Notes under the pieces: model-generated
What the model was told of the DNA's origin: nothing
What the model saw: only the letters and a program-made list of their open reading frames with translations
Databases searched by the model: none
Translations under genes and position numbers: made by a program
From: Lachnospiraceae bacterium
Lineage (GTDB): Bacteria > Bacillota > Clostridia > Lachnospirales > Lachnospiraceae
DNA length: 64,000 bases
Assembly (NCBI GenBank): GCA_017624495.1
Contig: JAGAMY010000022.1
Location: 1-64,000, forward strand
Direction: 5' to 3'
Shown: piece by piece, positions 23,408-32,857 of the stretch
Layout of the letters: every line of letters begins with the position of its first letter
Position numbering within the stretch: position 1 is the stretch's first letter

Positions 23408-25201
23408 CTATAAATTTTTTAAATACTCTTCCACATTCAGATAAGTCACGTCCTCCGGTGTCTCTACCCCTGCCTGAACAAGCGATGTTGTAACACCACG
23501 ATAAATCACATACTTTCCGGTAATTGTACCATATCTAAATTCAGTATCCTTACATTTTTGTTCATCTAACAAATGCTTACACTGCTGGGGAACAACTTCT
23601 TTACTATGTTTAATTTCATAGATTTCACAAGTTCCCTCATCCGGATTAAACACCACCATATCGAATTCGCCAATTGCAAACTGTAATCGGAAAACTTCAC
23701 AATTCTTTTTAGAAAGTTTCGTTTCTAAAAGAACAATATCCTCCATCATTCTGCCTTTGATTTCATCTATTATTCTTTCAGTTACTCTCTTTCGCTCTTC
23801 AAAGGATAAACCTCTAAACACATCATCCTGCATAAGCGATTTGATAAGTGCCTCTGCTTGAGAATAACGCATACCAGGCTGTGAAAATGCCGTTCTAGAT
23901 TCTCTTCGATTATAATCAGACATCCATCTACTTCCTATTTCCACAGTTAAGTCAAGCAAATCCAAATATTCTTTTATTTCATAACGATGTGCATCTTGAA
24001 TTTCAACCTTTTGCTCTTCCTTATCCTTGATTTCCAACAAAGATTTCAGTGTTTCATTTACTTTAAGAATATTAATACGATCGAGAATATCGGTAGGTTC
24101 TTCTCTATCCTTTCGTAAATTGTTTGCTGAAATTCTCAAATCATTTGATTTGAAATCTCTGGTCAACACCTCCATAGTGAACCGGTGATTCATATCCTCC
24201 ACAATTCTGTTAATTGCGTTTGTTAATTCATTTTTCTCATATAAATCCCATAGGGAACGGAAATGACCTTCATACTTATAGTTCTTCAAAGAATGCTGAA
24301 TATTTCGTGCAATAGCACTATCAACATATTCGTCGGTACTTTTCTTAGTGGCAAAAATCATAGCATTATCATTATACTGCTTTCCACCAAGACTCATGGT
24401 TCCACCATATCGGATGAAATCATCAATACCTGCAATTCCTAACACTCTTTCGAATTCGCGATATGGAATGAATGTCGTATGGCACATAATACATCTGTCA
24501 TACAACTCCTCATCCTCTGTAAACATAAAGCCTAAGGAATCTGTACCGGAAAGCACTATCTTCATACCACTTGCCGCAAACACATCAGAAAACAATGCAG
24601 CACCTTCAATAAAATCATTCAAAAGCGTAACTTCATCAATAAACACATATCGGTAGCCTTTTTCTTCCAGAACTTTTAAATCCCGATTCACATCATCCAA
24701 GGTCTTACTATCCTGTATCTGAATAAACACAGTTTTGCTTCTCATTGATGTGTCCATCTCAGATATCAACTGACGAATTAACGTCGTTTTACCTGTTCTC
24801 CTAAGACCATACAGAATATACACTCTATCATGTATATCTCCATAAACATAATCATGAAGTTGCTGATAACATTCACGTTTTACCCACTTTGCCACTGGTT
24901 TTACAAAACGTTCCAGCTCTTCACCAATTCTCACTGTGCATCGAAAATGAGAAATCGATTTTACATCATTTATTTCCTGATTGTCTATGTCTTTTATTAA
25001 GTTTTGTAGTTCTTTCCTACGTTCAATTTGTCTGGAAAGCTGTTCCAACTCTTCATCCTTTGTCCTTCTGGTACGTTGCTTTCCATCCTCTCGCCATTGA
25101 TAATAAGCATACTCTTTTCCATTTATCTTTTTATAAGTAATACCACCTGTTGGCAGTGTTTCAATCTCGGCAATAATCTTGCTGTATTCTTCGTCTGTCA
25201 T
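23408..25201 (-). CDS. Accessory AAA-type ATPase with nuclease-like C terminus
   Basis: The product has 597 residues from the ATG at 25201, chosen because AGGAGGG lies 7 bases upstream. Residues ~1-65 form a basic region (GGITYKKINGKEYAYYQW) seen in mobile-element proteins. The ATPase has Walker A GLRRTGKTT near 133 and Walker B YRYVFIDEV near 182, plus sensor LSGTDS. It resembles the archaeal-type/DUF4143-like ATPases. The C-terminal ~80 residues contain QFAIGEFDMVVF and CEIYEIKHSKE, which fits a PD-(D/E)XK-type core (D and ExK). It lies between the integrase scar and thiN, so it is likely cargo of a former element. The function is unproven; relatives are poorly characterised. Confidence 0.8.
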   Translation of the reverse strand: MTDEEYSKIIAEIETLPTGGITYKKINGKEYAYYQWREDGKQRTRRTKDEELEQLSRQIERRKELQNLIKDIDNQEINDVKSISHFRCTVRIGEELERFVKPVAKWVKRECYQQLHDYVYGDIHDRVYILYGLRRTGKTTLIRQLISEMDTSMRSKTVFIQIQDSKTLDDVNRDLKVLEEKGYRYVFIDEVTLLNDFIEGAALFSDVFAASGMKIVLSGTDSLGFMFTEDEELYDRCIMCHTTFIPYREFERVLGIAGIDDFIRYGGTMSLGGKQYNDNAMIFATKKSTDEYVDSAIARNIQHSLKNYKYEGHFRSLWDLYEKNELTNAINRIVEDMNHRFTMEVLTRDFKSNDLRISANNLRKDREEPTDILDRINILKVNETLKSLLEIKDKEEQKVEIQDAHRYEIKEYLDLLDLTVEIGSRWMSDYNRRESRTAFSQPGMRYSQAEALIKSLMQDDVFRGLSFEERKRVTERIIDEIKGRMMEDIVLLETKLSKKNCEVFRLQFAIGEFDMVVFNPDEGTCEIYEIKHSKEVVPQQCKHLLDEQKCKDTEFRYGTITGKYVIYRGVTTSLVQAGVETPEDVTYLNVEEYLKNL

Positions 25202-25224
25202 AAGCAACCCTCCTTACATGTCCA

Positions 25225-25266
25225 TTTTAACTTTTTAACTTTATTTGTAAAGTTAAAAAGTTAAAA
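25225..25266. repeat. Perfect 19-bp inverted repeat upstream of the ATPase gene
   Basis: TTTTAACTTTTTAACTTTA (25225-25243) is followed by a 4-base loop and its exact complement (25248-25266). Each arm is itself two imperfect copies of TTTTAACTTT. It ends 10 bp before the ribosome site of the ATPase gene. It could be an operator for a dimeric repressor or a leader hairpin next to the start signals. No poly-U terminator geometry suits the plus strand. Confidence 0.85.
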
Positions 25267-25364
25267 CTATGATTTTTTCATATATTAGCTAATCCTCTCA
25301 GAAAAATCGGTTCAACCATCTCCTCTACAGGCTCTTCACACTGGTGCGCTCAAAAAGAGCAAAG

Positions 25365-26039
25365 TCAATCCTTCGTCTCCAACACCAGCAATACGCCATC
25401 GTCAAAAGAAATCTCCGCAACCTCCTCTACTATCTCATTACTAATCCCTAAAGAATTATAACATGTCATCGTATACTCTTTTAGAGGATACTTCATCCCC
25501 TTTAATGTCAGCCCCTTCACCTGCGGCGTAAAAGGCAACAGGGATACATATTCTCCAAATTGTTCTTCTTTTTTTATTTTGATTCCCTTATCCACCATAC
25601 GAATCCGGTTGTTTTCATCCACAATGCATATTTCTGCTTCATTCTCCAAGCCAATACCCAAAAGCTGAATATTTCCCAGCATATGGTCGATTCTGCTGCC
25701 TGTTGCACCCAAAATATGTATCTGCTTACAACCTTCTTTTAAAGCAAGACGAATCGCCGATTCCGTATCGGTATCGTCCTTTTCAGGAATCAGTCTTTTC
25801 CACTGTATACCTTCCTGCTGCTCAAAAAAATCTAAAATCTCTGTATCCACAGAGTCAAAATCTCCCACAATCCAGTCCGGCAGGACTTCCATGCCTGCTT
25901 CCCTCGTTTTCTGCAGTTCATAAAAATACCGCATACCGGAATCTACAGCAATCTGCATATCCGGGTTGATTTTTTTTATATAAGATACACAAAAGGCAGA
26001 ATGTATTCTGCCTCCTGTTACAATTACTGCTTTTTTCAT
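25365..26039 (-). CDS. thiN: Thiamine diphosphokinase
   Basis: The 224-residue enzyme makes thiamine diphosphate from thiamine and ATP. Family motifs are present: AVDSGMRYFYEL near residue 32, DWIVGDFDSVD near 55, the KDDTDTESAIRLAL block near 87 and the GATGSRIDHMLGN block near 109. The C-terminal beta domain has LKGMKYPLKE and SLGISNEI. It is the last gene of the murE-to-thiN unit, 9 bp after rpe. This order, with rsgA and rpe before thiN, is common in Firmicutes. Confidence 0.96.
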   Translation of the reverse strand: MKKAVIVTGGRIHSAFCVSYIKKINPDMQIAVDSGMRYFYELQKTREAGMEVLPDWIVGDFDSVDTEILDFFEQQEGIQWKRLIPEKDDTDTESAIRLALKEGCKQIHILGATGSRIDHMLGNIQLLGIGLENEAEICIVDENNRIRMVDKGIKIKKEEQFGEYVSLLPFTPQVKGLTLKGMKYPLKEYTMTCYNSLGISNEIVEEVAEISFDDGVLLVLETKD

Positions 26040-26048
26040 TTTCGTTTT

Positions 26049-26702
26049 CTACTCCGCCATAATTTGTAAAAACTGCTCTACATTTTCTGCAATGTCACCA
26101 TTGAAAACAGCACTTCCGGCAACAATGATATTTGCACCTGCATCCATCACCTTTGCCACATTGTCCAATGTAATACCGCCATCCACCTCAATGTCTGTCT
26201 TTAAGCCTCTTTTATCAATCATTTTCTTCAAATCACGCACTTTATCAATTGTATACGGTATCAGTTTCTGTCCGCCAAAGCCCGGATTCACTGTCATTAT
26301 CAATACCATGTCCACATTATCTAAGACATAGTCCAACACACTTAAAGAGGTAGCAGGATTTAATGCAACTCCAGCCAAAATCCCTCTTTCTTTAATCTTT
26401 TGAATCGTACGGTCTAAATGACCGCAAGCTTCTGCGTGTACAGTAATCAAATCTGCTCCCGCATCTACAAAATCATCAATATAGCGGTCAGGATTTTCAA
26501 TCATTAAATGCACATCAAAAATCCGCTCACTCATCGGACGAATCGATTTAATCACCGGAAGTCCCATGGAAATACTTGGCACAAAATTGCCGTCCATGAT
26601 GTCAATATGCACATACTGCGCTCCTGCTTCATCCAATAAAGCTACCTGTTTTCCTAACTGTGCGAAATCTGCTGCAAGCAGTGATGGTGATAAACAATTC
26701 AT
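26049..26702 (-). CDS. rpe: Ribulose-phosphate 3-epimerase
   Basis: This 217-residue TIM-barrel enzyme interconverts ribulose 5-phosphate and xylulose 5-phosphate. Motifs are SPSLLAADFAQLG, the HIDIMDGNFVPSISMG metal-binding block, FDVHLMIENP, TVNPGFGGQKLI and EVDGGI. All catalytic Asp and His positions are visible. Its start overlaps the rsgA stop by 4 bp. Confidence 0.97.
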   Translation of the reverse strand: MNCLSPSLLAADFAQLGKQVALLDEAGAQYVHIDIMDGNFVPSISMGLPVIKSIRPMSERIFDVHLMIENPDRYIDDFVDAGADLITVHAEACGHLDRTIQKIKERGILAGVALNPATSLSVLDYVLDNVDMVLIMTVNPGFGGQKLIPYTIDKVRDLKKMIDKRGLKTDIEVDGGITLDNVAKVMDAGANIIVAGSAVFNGDIAENVEQFLQIMAE

Positions 26703-27592
26703 AGTTTCCTCCGTTCGTATGGCTTAATTTCTTTTAATTCTTCGTATAAAAGTGTATAGTTCTCATAACGTGTGGGATGAATTTTTCCTTCATTAAGTGC
26801 CTGTTTTATGCCACAGGATGGCTCATGAATATGGCTGCAGCCCTGAAATTTACAATAGGGTTCAAAAGGGGCAAATTCTTCGTAACAACGCCATAATTCC
26901 TCCGGTGTCAGTCCCGGAATATCCATTGAACTAAAGCCCGGCGTATCCATAATATAGGTATCCCCCTGTATATGAATCAGTTCTGAATGTCTGGTCGTAT
27001 TTTTCCCACGCTCAATTTTACGGCTGATGTCTCCGGTTTCCATATTTGCCTCTGGCTGCAAAAGATTTACCATGGATGATTTACCTACACCGGAAGGTCC
27101 TGCCACCGCACTTGTTTTTCCTTCTAAAAACTGCTGCAGGGCTTCAATTCCTCTTGGTTCTTTTGTGCTGGTAAATAACACCGGATAGCCACAAGAGGCA
27201 TAGACCTTAGCAATTTCTTCAAGTTCTTTTTCTTCTAACAAATCTGCTTTGTTAAAACAAATGGTTACCGGCACATTCTGATATTTCATCATCACTAAAA
27301 ATCTGTCCATCAGATTATAATTCGGTGTCGGCTTTGCTGCTGCAAATATGAGTAGTGCCTGATGGATGTTCGCCACAGCCGGACGAATCAATTCATTTGT
27401 CCGTGGACAAATTTCTATGATATTCCCGGTTTTTGCTTCTTCATCTAACACATCAATAATTACATTGTCTCCAACTAAAGGCTTTTGTTTTCTGTTTCTG
27501 AAAACGCCTTTTGCTTTACATTCATAAATTCCGGATTCTACTACATGTACATAGTAGAATCCGGAAATTCCTTTTACAATCTTTCCCTGCAT
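26699..27592 (-). CDS. rsgA: Ribosome small-subunit GTPase RsgA
   Basis: The protein has 297 residues from the ATG at 27592 (MQGKIVKGISGFYYV). It has an OB fold, then a circularly permuted GTPase with CFNKADLL (G4) before AGPSGVGKSS (G1) and DTPGFSS (G3), and a C-terminal zinc motif (CKFQGCSHIHEPSC). RsgA helps mature the 30S subunit. The longer frame to 27664 would overlap the kinase gene by more than 60 bases and gives an atypical N terminus, so it is not used. AGGATGG precedes the chosen start. Confidence 0.96.
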   Translation of the reverse strand: MQGKIVKGISGFYYVHVVESGIYECKAKGVFRNRKQKPLVGDNVIIDVLDEEAKTGNIIEICPRTNELIRPAVANIHQALLIFAAAKPTPNYNLMDRFLVMMKYQNVPVTICFNKADLLEEKELEEIAKVYASCGYPVLFTSTKEPRGIEALQQFLEGKTSAVAGPSGVGKSSMVNLLQPEANMETGDISRKIERGKNTTRHSELIHIQGDTYIMDTPGFSSMDIPGLTPEELWRCYEEFAPFEPYCKFQGCSHIHEPSCGIKQALNEGKIHPTRYENYTLLYEELKEIKPYERRKL

Positions 27593-27600
27593 AATCCATC

Positions 27601-29700
27601 CTATTGTTTGGTAAATGTTACATTCTCTGTCTGCTCCTTTGAAGTTCCGTCTGCTAAATACCATACAATATTTAATGTACCGGTGCTGACTTCTTCAATG
27701 TCATAAGCAGAAATTGTATATGGGAACTTGGCAATTTTTACGCCCGTCCATTCCTGTAATACATTGCCATTTGCATCCTTTAGGGTAATGTCGGCTACTG
27801 TCACTTCAGCATTATCCGGTGCTGTAATGGTTGCTTTGCAGTAATAGTAGGTGGTCTTTTTACCCATACTGATAACCAGACTAATATTTGAACCTGCATC
27901 TACATACTTTCCTGCCGCAATACTCTGACTGATAACTTTTCCTGCTTCTACCGTATCACTATAATCTGTTGTCGTGCTTGTTACTGTAAGTCCCGCTGCT
28001 GTCAATGCATTGGTAGCCTCTTCCTGTGTCTTATTATATACATCCGGCACAGATACAGCTTCTTTTCCCTGACTAACCGTTAATGTAACTACTGTTCCTT
28101 TTTTTGCTTCCGTTCCGCCTGTCGGATTCTGGGAAATAACCATACCGGAAGCTACTGTGTCACTGTATGCATAGGTTCTTTCTGCTGTAAATCCCTGATC
28201 TGCTAAGGTGTTTAAAGCTGCTTCATTGTCATATCCTACTACATTTGGTATAGAAATTGTACCTTCTCCACTGCTGATATACACATTGATTGTGGTATTT
28301 TTATCCACCTGCATACCTTCAGCCACATCCTGGGACATAATCAATCCCTCTTCGTACTCATTGGAATTCTGTGTACCAATTTCTTTAATACCTAAACCGA
28401 TAGCATTTAGCTGTGTTTTTGCTTCTTCAAAGGTCAAACCGGTAACTTTTATCATTGTTACCTGTTCAATCTTTTCTTTTTCTGTATTGATAACATCTTT
28501 TTTGGTATCTTCTTTTATCTGTTCGGTCTGTACGACTTCCGTATCATTATCTTTCACTGTTGTATCCGGTTTTTTCGCTCCAAATATGCCTAATACATTT
28601 CCTACAAAATAGATAATAATACCGATAATGATAAAAGCTGCAATAATACCACCAATGGTAGCTGCCTTTTCCACTGCCGGATTTAAAAATCCATCATTAT
28701 CTTCCTCGTCTTCATCCTCTTCCGGCTCATCGTATATCGGCTGTGGCTGTGGTTTAACCCTGCGCTCTTCCTGCTTTGGCGCAACTCTTCTTGCCTCATG
28801 AATAGCCTTTACTTCACTTTCATTAATCACCCTTGTCTTATTCTGGCTTCCACTTGGTATCATAGTGACAAAATCTTCGTTCGGGCTGATTAATACCTGC
28901 TTTAAATCTACCAGCAAATCGCTGATGACCTTATATCTTCGGTCAGGACTTTTCTGCGTACATTTCAAAATAATCTTTTCTAAACTTACAGGTAAATCCG
29001 GTGCATACGCACTTGGCGCTACCATTTCTTCCTGCAAATGCTGAATGGCTACCGCTACTGTAGTATCCCCATCAAATGGCACTCTTCCCGTAACCATTTC
29101 ATACATCACAATACCTAAAGAATAAATATCACTTTTTCCATCCACAAAACCGTTTCTTGCCTGCTCCGGTGAAGAATAATGTACAGAACCCATTACATCT
29201 GCACTAATCGTATTATTAGATACTGCCCTTGCAATACCAAAATCTGTCACCTTTGCCTTTCCTTCTGTGGAAATTAAAATATTCTGCGGTTTGATATCTC
29301 TATGGATAATATTTTTTGCATGGGCTGCTTCTATTCCTCTGCCTACCTGAATGGCAATACTTACGGCTTCTTTGTAGGTAAGCTGCATTTTTTTCTCAAT
29401 ATATGTCTTTAATGTGACACCCTCCACATACTCCATGACAATAAAATGCATTCCGGCTTCACTGCCGACATCATAAATATTGACAATATTCGGATGCTCT
29501 AATCCTGCTGCGGACTGGGCTTCTGTACGGAACTTTGTCACAAAATTTACATCTTCACTAAATTCCTGCTTTAATACTTTAATCGCAACAAATCTGCCTA
29601 AAATATGATCTCTTGCCTTATATACGTCTGACATTCCGCCAGCACCTATTTTTTCTATAATTTCATAGCGATCTGCTACAAACATTCCCGTTGTTAACAT
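27601..29700 (-). CDS. prkC: Membrane Ser/Thr protein kinase with PASTA domains
   Basis: The protein has 699 residues. The kinase domain (~10-275) has GAGGMSDVY, AIKVLK, HRDIKPQNIL and TDFGIARA. An acidic linker is followed by one membrane helix near 345-370. Three PASTA repeats follow at ~415-480, 481-548 and 549-615 (for example IPNVVGYDNEAALNTL), then an extra ~80-residue beta-rich module. PASTA domains bind muropeptides or lipid II, and PrkC-type kinases tie wall status to growth, spore germination and metabolism. The cognate phosphatase gene is 7 bp upstream. Confidence 0.96.
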   Translation of the reverse strand: MLTTGMFVADRYEIIEKIGAGGMSDVYKARDHILGRFVAIKVLKQEFSEDVNFVTKFRTEAQSAAGLEHPNIVNIYDVGSEAGMHFIVMEYVEGVTLKTYIEKKMQLTYKEAVSIAIQVGRGIEAAHAKNIIHRDIKPQNILISTEGKAKVTDFGIARAVSNNTISADVMGSVHYSSPEQARNGFVDGKSDIYSLGIVMYEMVTGRVPFDGDTTVAVAIQHLQEEMVAPSAYAPDLPVSLEKIILKCTQKSPDRRYKVISDLLVDLKQVLISPNEDFVTMIPSGSQNKTRVINESEVKAIHEARRVAPKQEERRVKPQPQPIYDEPEEDEDEEDNDGFLNPAVEKAATIGGIIAAFIIIGIIIYFVGNVLGIFGAKKPDTTVKDNDTEVVQTEQIKEDTKKDVINTEKEKIEQVTMIKVTGLTFEEAKTQLNAIGLGIKEIGTQNSNEYEEGLIMSQDVAEGMQVDKNTTINVYISSGEGTISIPNVVGYDNEAALNTLADQGFTAERTYAYSDTVASGMVISQNPTGGTEAKKGTVVTLTVSQGKEAVSVPDVYNKTQEEATNALTAAGLTVTSTTTDYSDTVEAGKVISQSIAAGKYVDAGSNISLVISMGKKTTYYYCKATITAPDNAEVTVADITLKDANGNVLQEWTGVKIAKFPYTISAYDIEEVSTGTLNIVWYLADGTSKEQTENVTFTKQ

Positions 29701-29707
29701 ATTTTCG

Positions 29708-30460
29708 TCAATCTCCCTTCACTTCATCCGTAAACGGGGCAATAACAACTACTGTTATGTTATCCCTTCCGCCATATTGATTGGCAGTATACACCAGCTT
29801 TTCTGTTACCTCCGCTAAATCCCTCTGACTTTTTACGATTCTGCGAATTTCTTCATCCTCAATCATATTCGTCAATCCATCGGAACATAACAGAATTTCA
29901 TCTTCAACATCCAGCTCTTCTTCAAAAAAATCAATTTCCACATCCGCTATTGCTCCAACGGCACGAGTAATCACATGTTTATCCGGATGTTCTCTTGCTG
30001 CTTCCCTGTCCATTTTGCCAAGCCTTACCATTTCTTCCACTAAAGAATGATCCCATGTTACCTGACGAATATTCCGATTTACAATATATAAACGGCTGTC
30101 GCCAACATTTGCCACATACAGTTTTTTCCCTTCTATCACACAGGCAACAATTGTCGTGCCCATCCCTTTCATCGACGGCTCTTCTGCTGCTTTCTGATAG
30201 ATTTCTGTGTTTGCTTTTGTAATCGCTTCCTCTAAAATCTCTGTAATTTTGGTGGATTCTGACTGTCTGGCAGTTTCTTCGATACATTCTACCGCATGCT
30301 TTGATGCATATTCTCCGGCATTATGACCACCCATACCGTCCGCCACGATAAAAAGGTTTGGCAGATTACCTACCGGCATTTCAGAAGTAAAGCAATAATC
30401 CTGATTCATACTCCTATGTTGTCCAATATCTGTTACAGAAAATGTCTTCACTCTATCCAC
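29708..30460 (-). CDS. prpC: PP2C-type protein phosphatase partner of the PASTA kinase
   Basis: The 250-residue PPM phosphatase has the metal-binding motifs VADGMGGHNAGEYAS, GTTIVACVI, NVGDSRLYIV, LLCSDGLTNM and GGRDNITVVV. It reverses phosphorylation by the kinase encoded next to it. It starts immediately after the rlmN stop and ends 7 bp before the kinase gene, the usual order in Firmicutes. Confidence 0.96.
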   Translation of the reverse strand: MDRVKTFSVTDIGQHRSMNQDYCFTSEMPVGNLPNLFIVADGMGGHNAGEYASKHAVECIEETARQSESTKITEILEEAITKANTEIYQKAAEEPSMKGMGTTIVACVIEGKKLYVANVGDSRLYIVNRNIRQVTWDHSLVEEMVRLGKMDREAAREHPDKHVITRAVGAIADVEIDFFEEELDVEDEILLCSDGLTNMIEDEEIRRIVKSQRDLAEVTEKLVYTANQYGGRDNITVVVIAPFTDEVKGD

Positions 30461-31498
30461 CTACCCTTCCATATACCTTTTCCTTAATTGTCCACAGGCA
30501 CCATCTATGTCTCTGCCCATTTCTCTTCTTATTGTAACATTTATCCTATTGTTTTCAAGTTTATTTTTAAATGCGGATACTGCTGTATTATCCGGCTGGA
30601 TAAAATCCCGTTCTTTAATAGGATTTACCGGTATCAGATTGACATGACAATTGATATCCTTTATCAGCTTTGTCAAGGCAACCGCATCGGCATCCGTGTC
30701 ATTTACCCCCGCCACAAGACTATATTCAAAGGTGATTCTGCGCCCGGTTTTTTCAAAATAAAACCGACAGGCATCTAAAACATCCTGTAAATCATATTTG
30801 TTTGCCACCGGCATTAATTCTTTGCGCTTTTCCTGCGAAGAAGCATGCAGGGAAAGTGCTAAGGTTATCTGTAATTTTTCTTCTGCCAGTTCCCGTATTT
30901 TAGGCACTATACCACAGGTGGATACCGTCAGATTTCTCTGGCTGATATGTAAACCATCTTCATCCGTCAAAAGCTCTATAAATTTCAACAGATTTTCATA
31001 ATTATCCAAAGGCTCTCCTGTGCCCATAACCACCACATTCGAAACACGTTCCCCGATGTCTTTTTCTATGCGGTAAATCTGATCCAGCATTTCAGAAGGT
31101 TTTAACCCTCTTACCAGCCCATCTAAAGTGGAGGCACAGAAACGACAGCCCATACGACAGCCTACCTGCGAGGATATGCAGACAGAATTGCCGTGTTTAT
31201 AGCGCATCAATACACTTTCAATGACATTTCCATCTTCTAATAAAAATAAATATTTTCTTGTTCCATCCTGAGCAGAAATCTGTACATCCACCTGTTTTAA
31301 AACCGTATAACTACAGTTTTCTTTTAAACGCTCACGAAATGTCCCCGATAAATTTGTCATATCATCAAAAGATATTGACAATTTCCGGTGCATCCACTGA
31401 TACAACTGCTTTGCCCGAAAAGGCTTCTCACCAAGCTGTGTAACAAATGCTGTTACTTCTGATAAATTCATTGATTTAATATCTGTTTTTTCTGCCAT
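30461..31498 (-). CDS. rlmN: Dual-specificity rRNA/tRNA methyltransferase RlmN
   Basis: This 345-residue radical SAM enzyme methylates A2503 of 23S rRNA and A37 of some tRNAs. It has the CRMGCRFC cluster motif near residue 118, the GTGEPLDNY motif, and the C-terminal catalytic Cys in ACGQLRKRY. Length and ends are typical. It lies 15 bp after rsmB in the same unit. Confidence 0.97.
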   Translation of the reverse strand: MAEKTDIKSMNLSEVTAFVTQLGEKPFRAKQLYQWMHRKLSISFDDMTNLSGTFRERLKENCSYTVLKQVDVQISAQDGTRKYLFLLEDGNVIESVLMRYKHGNSVCISSQVGCRMGCRFCASTLDGLVRGLKPSEMLDQIYRIEKDIGERVSNVVVMGTGEPLDNYENLLKFIELLTDEDGLHISQRNLTVSTCGIVPKIRELAEEKLQITLALSLHASSQEKRKELMPVANKYDLQDVLDACRFYFEKTGRRITFEYSLVAGVNDTDADAVALTKLIKDINCHVNLIPVNPIKERDFIQPDNTAVSAFKNKLENNRINVTIRREMGRDIDGACGQLRKRYMEG

Positions 31499-31513
31499 AT
31501 CTACTCTCTATCT

Positions 31514-32857
31514 TTATTTTTCACTTCGTTTAAATTTTGCAATATAAAAACCGTCTCCATTTCCCTCATCCGGGAAAATCTGATGTTCAAAAATCAAAGT
31601 AAATTCCGGATACTGCGCTAAAAACCATGCCGTATTTTCTTCATTTTCCATCTTATCAATGGTGCATGTGGAATACATCAATGTACCTTTCGGTTTCACA
31701 TATTTGTGTACCACAGATAAAATCTCCCGCTGTAATTCTACGAGATTTTTTTCTTTTTCTTCTGTCATACGGTAACGAATATCCGTCTTTTTCCGAAGTA
31801 CGCCAAGCCCGGAACAGGGCAGGTCAGCAATGACAATATCTGCTTTTTCTATTGCTTCTTCGTCTAAAATACGAGCATCCCACTGTACAGCTTTCATATT
31901 TTCCATCCCGCAGCGGGCAATATTTTCTTCCATCAAATCTACTTTGTAGCCAGTGACATCTCTAGCTTCCACCATGCCGCTTCCCTGCAACTTTTCAGCC
32001 ATATGCAGACTTTTGCCACCGGGAGCCGCACAGACATCTAAAACATAATCCGAAGGCTTTGGCTCTGCAAGCTGGCTTACAAGCATGGAGCTTACATCCT
32101 GCACATAAAACAATCCCTCGTTAAACTGTGGAATTGCACCAAGATAATCATAACCGGAAATATGCATGGCATAATGCATATCCGCTGTTTCTGACATTTT
32201 CATACCCACAGGCAGCTCCACAGGTTCAACGTTAATACCTTCCTGCTCTAATGCCACCCTTAATGCTTCCGGTGTTGTTTTTAGCAGATTAGTACGAATC
32301 GTTGTCTTACCTTCCTGTTTAAATGCTGCTGCAATAGATTTTGCCCTCTCTAAACCATAATCTTTTGCCCACTGCTTTATCATCCATTCCGGTATGGAAT
32401 AACGAACGGCGTATGCCTTAAATGGTTCTTTACTTTCATCCGGATAAATTACGGTATCTAAATTTCTGCTGATATTCCGTAACACACCATTAACAAATGC
32501 TTTTAAACTGGCAAAACCTTTTCGTTTGGCAAGCTTTACCGCTTCATTACATGCTGCGGATGCAGGAACGGAATCCATATATTTTAACTGGTATACGCTC
32601 ATTCGCAAAATACAGCGGATAACCGGTTTCATTTTATTCACTTTTACCTTGGAAAACTGATTGATAATATAGTCTAATTCAATCATATTTTCTAATGTAC
32701 CTTCTGTCACACGAGTGATAAATCCACGCTCCTGTTTAGACAGGTACTGGTACTTTTCTAATACTGCCGAAAGTGCTATATGACTGTATTCTTCTTCCTT
32801 TGTCACCGCAAGCAGAATACCCAGTACCAGTTCTCTGCTGTTCACTCCATCAGTCAT
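31514..32857 (-). CDS. rsmB: 16S rRNA m5C967 methyltransferase RsmB
   Basis: The 447-residue protein has a NusB-like N-terminal domain (1-~150) and a SAM-dependent methyltransferase domain with DVCAAPGGKS, ADLPCSGLGVL and the catalytic STCTIDKMENEE region. It methylates C967 of 16S rRNA. Its start overlaps the end of the zinc peptidase gene by 8 bp. Confidence 0.96.
   Translation of the reverse strand: MTDGVNSRELVLGILLAVTKEEEYSHIALSAVLEKYQYLSKQERGFITRVTEGTLENMIELDYIINQFSKVKVNKMKPVIRCILRMSVYQLKYMDSVPASAACNEAVKLAKRKGFASLKAFVNGVLRNISRNLDTVIYPDESKEPFKAYAVRYSIPEWMIKQWAKDYGLERAKSIAAAFKQEGKTTIRTNLLKTTPEALRVALEQEGINVEPVELPVGMKMSETADMHYAMHISGYDYLGAIPQFNEGLFYVQDVSSMLVSQLAEPKPSDYVLDVCAAPGGKSLHMAEKLQGSGMVEARDVTGYKVDLMEENIARCGMENMKAVQWDARILDEEAIEKADIVIADLPCSGLGVLRKKTDIRYRMTEEKEKNLVELQREILSVVHKYVKPKGTLMYSTCTIDKMENEENTAWFLAQYPEFTLIFEHQIFPDEGNGDGFYIAKFKRSEK

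Noticed and set aside
25267..25364. Possible second element scar between the palindrome and thiN
   Set aside because: One minus-strand frame reads CEEPVEEMVEPIFLRGLANI before a stop and looks protein-like. It has no start or match I can name, so I do not call it a gene fragment.
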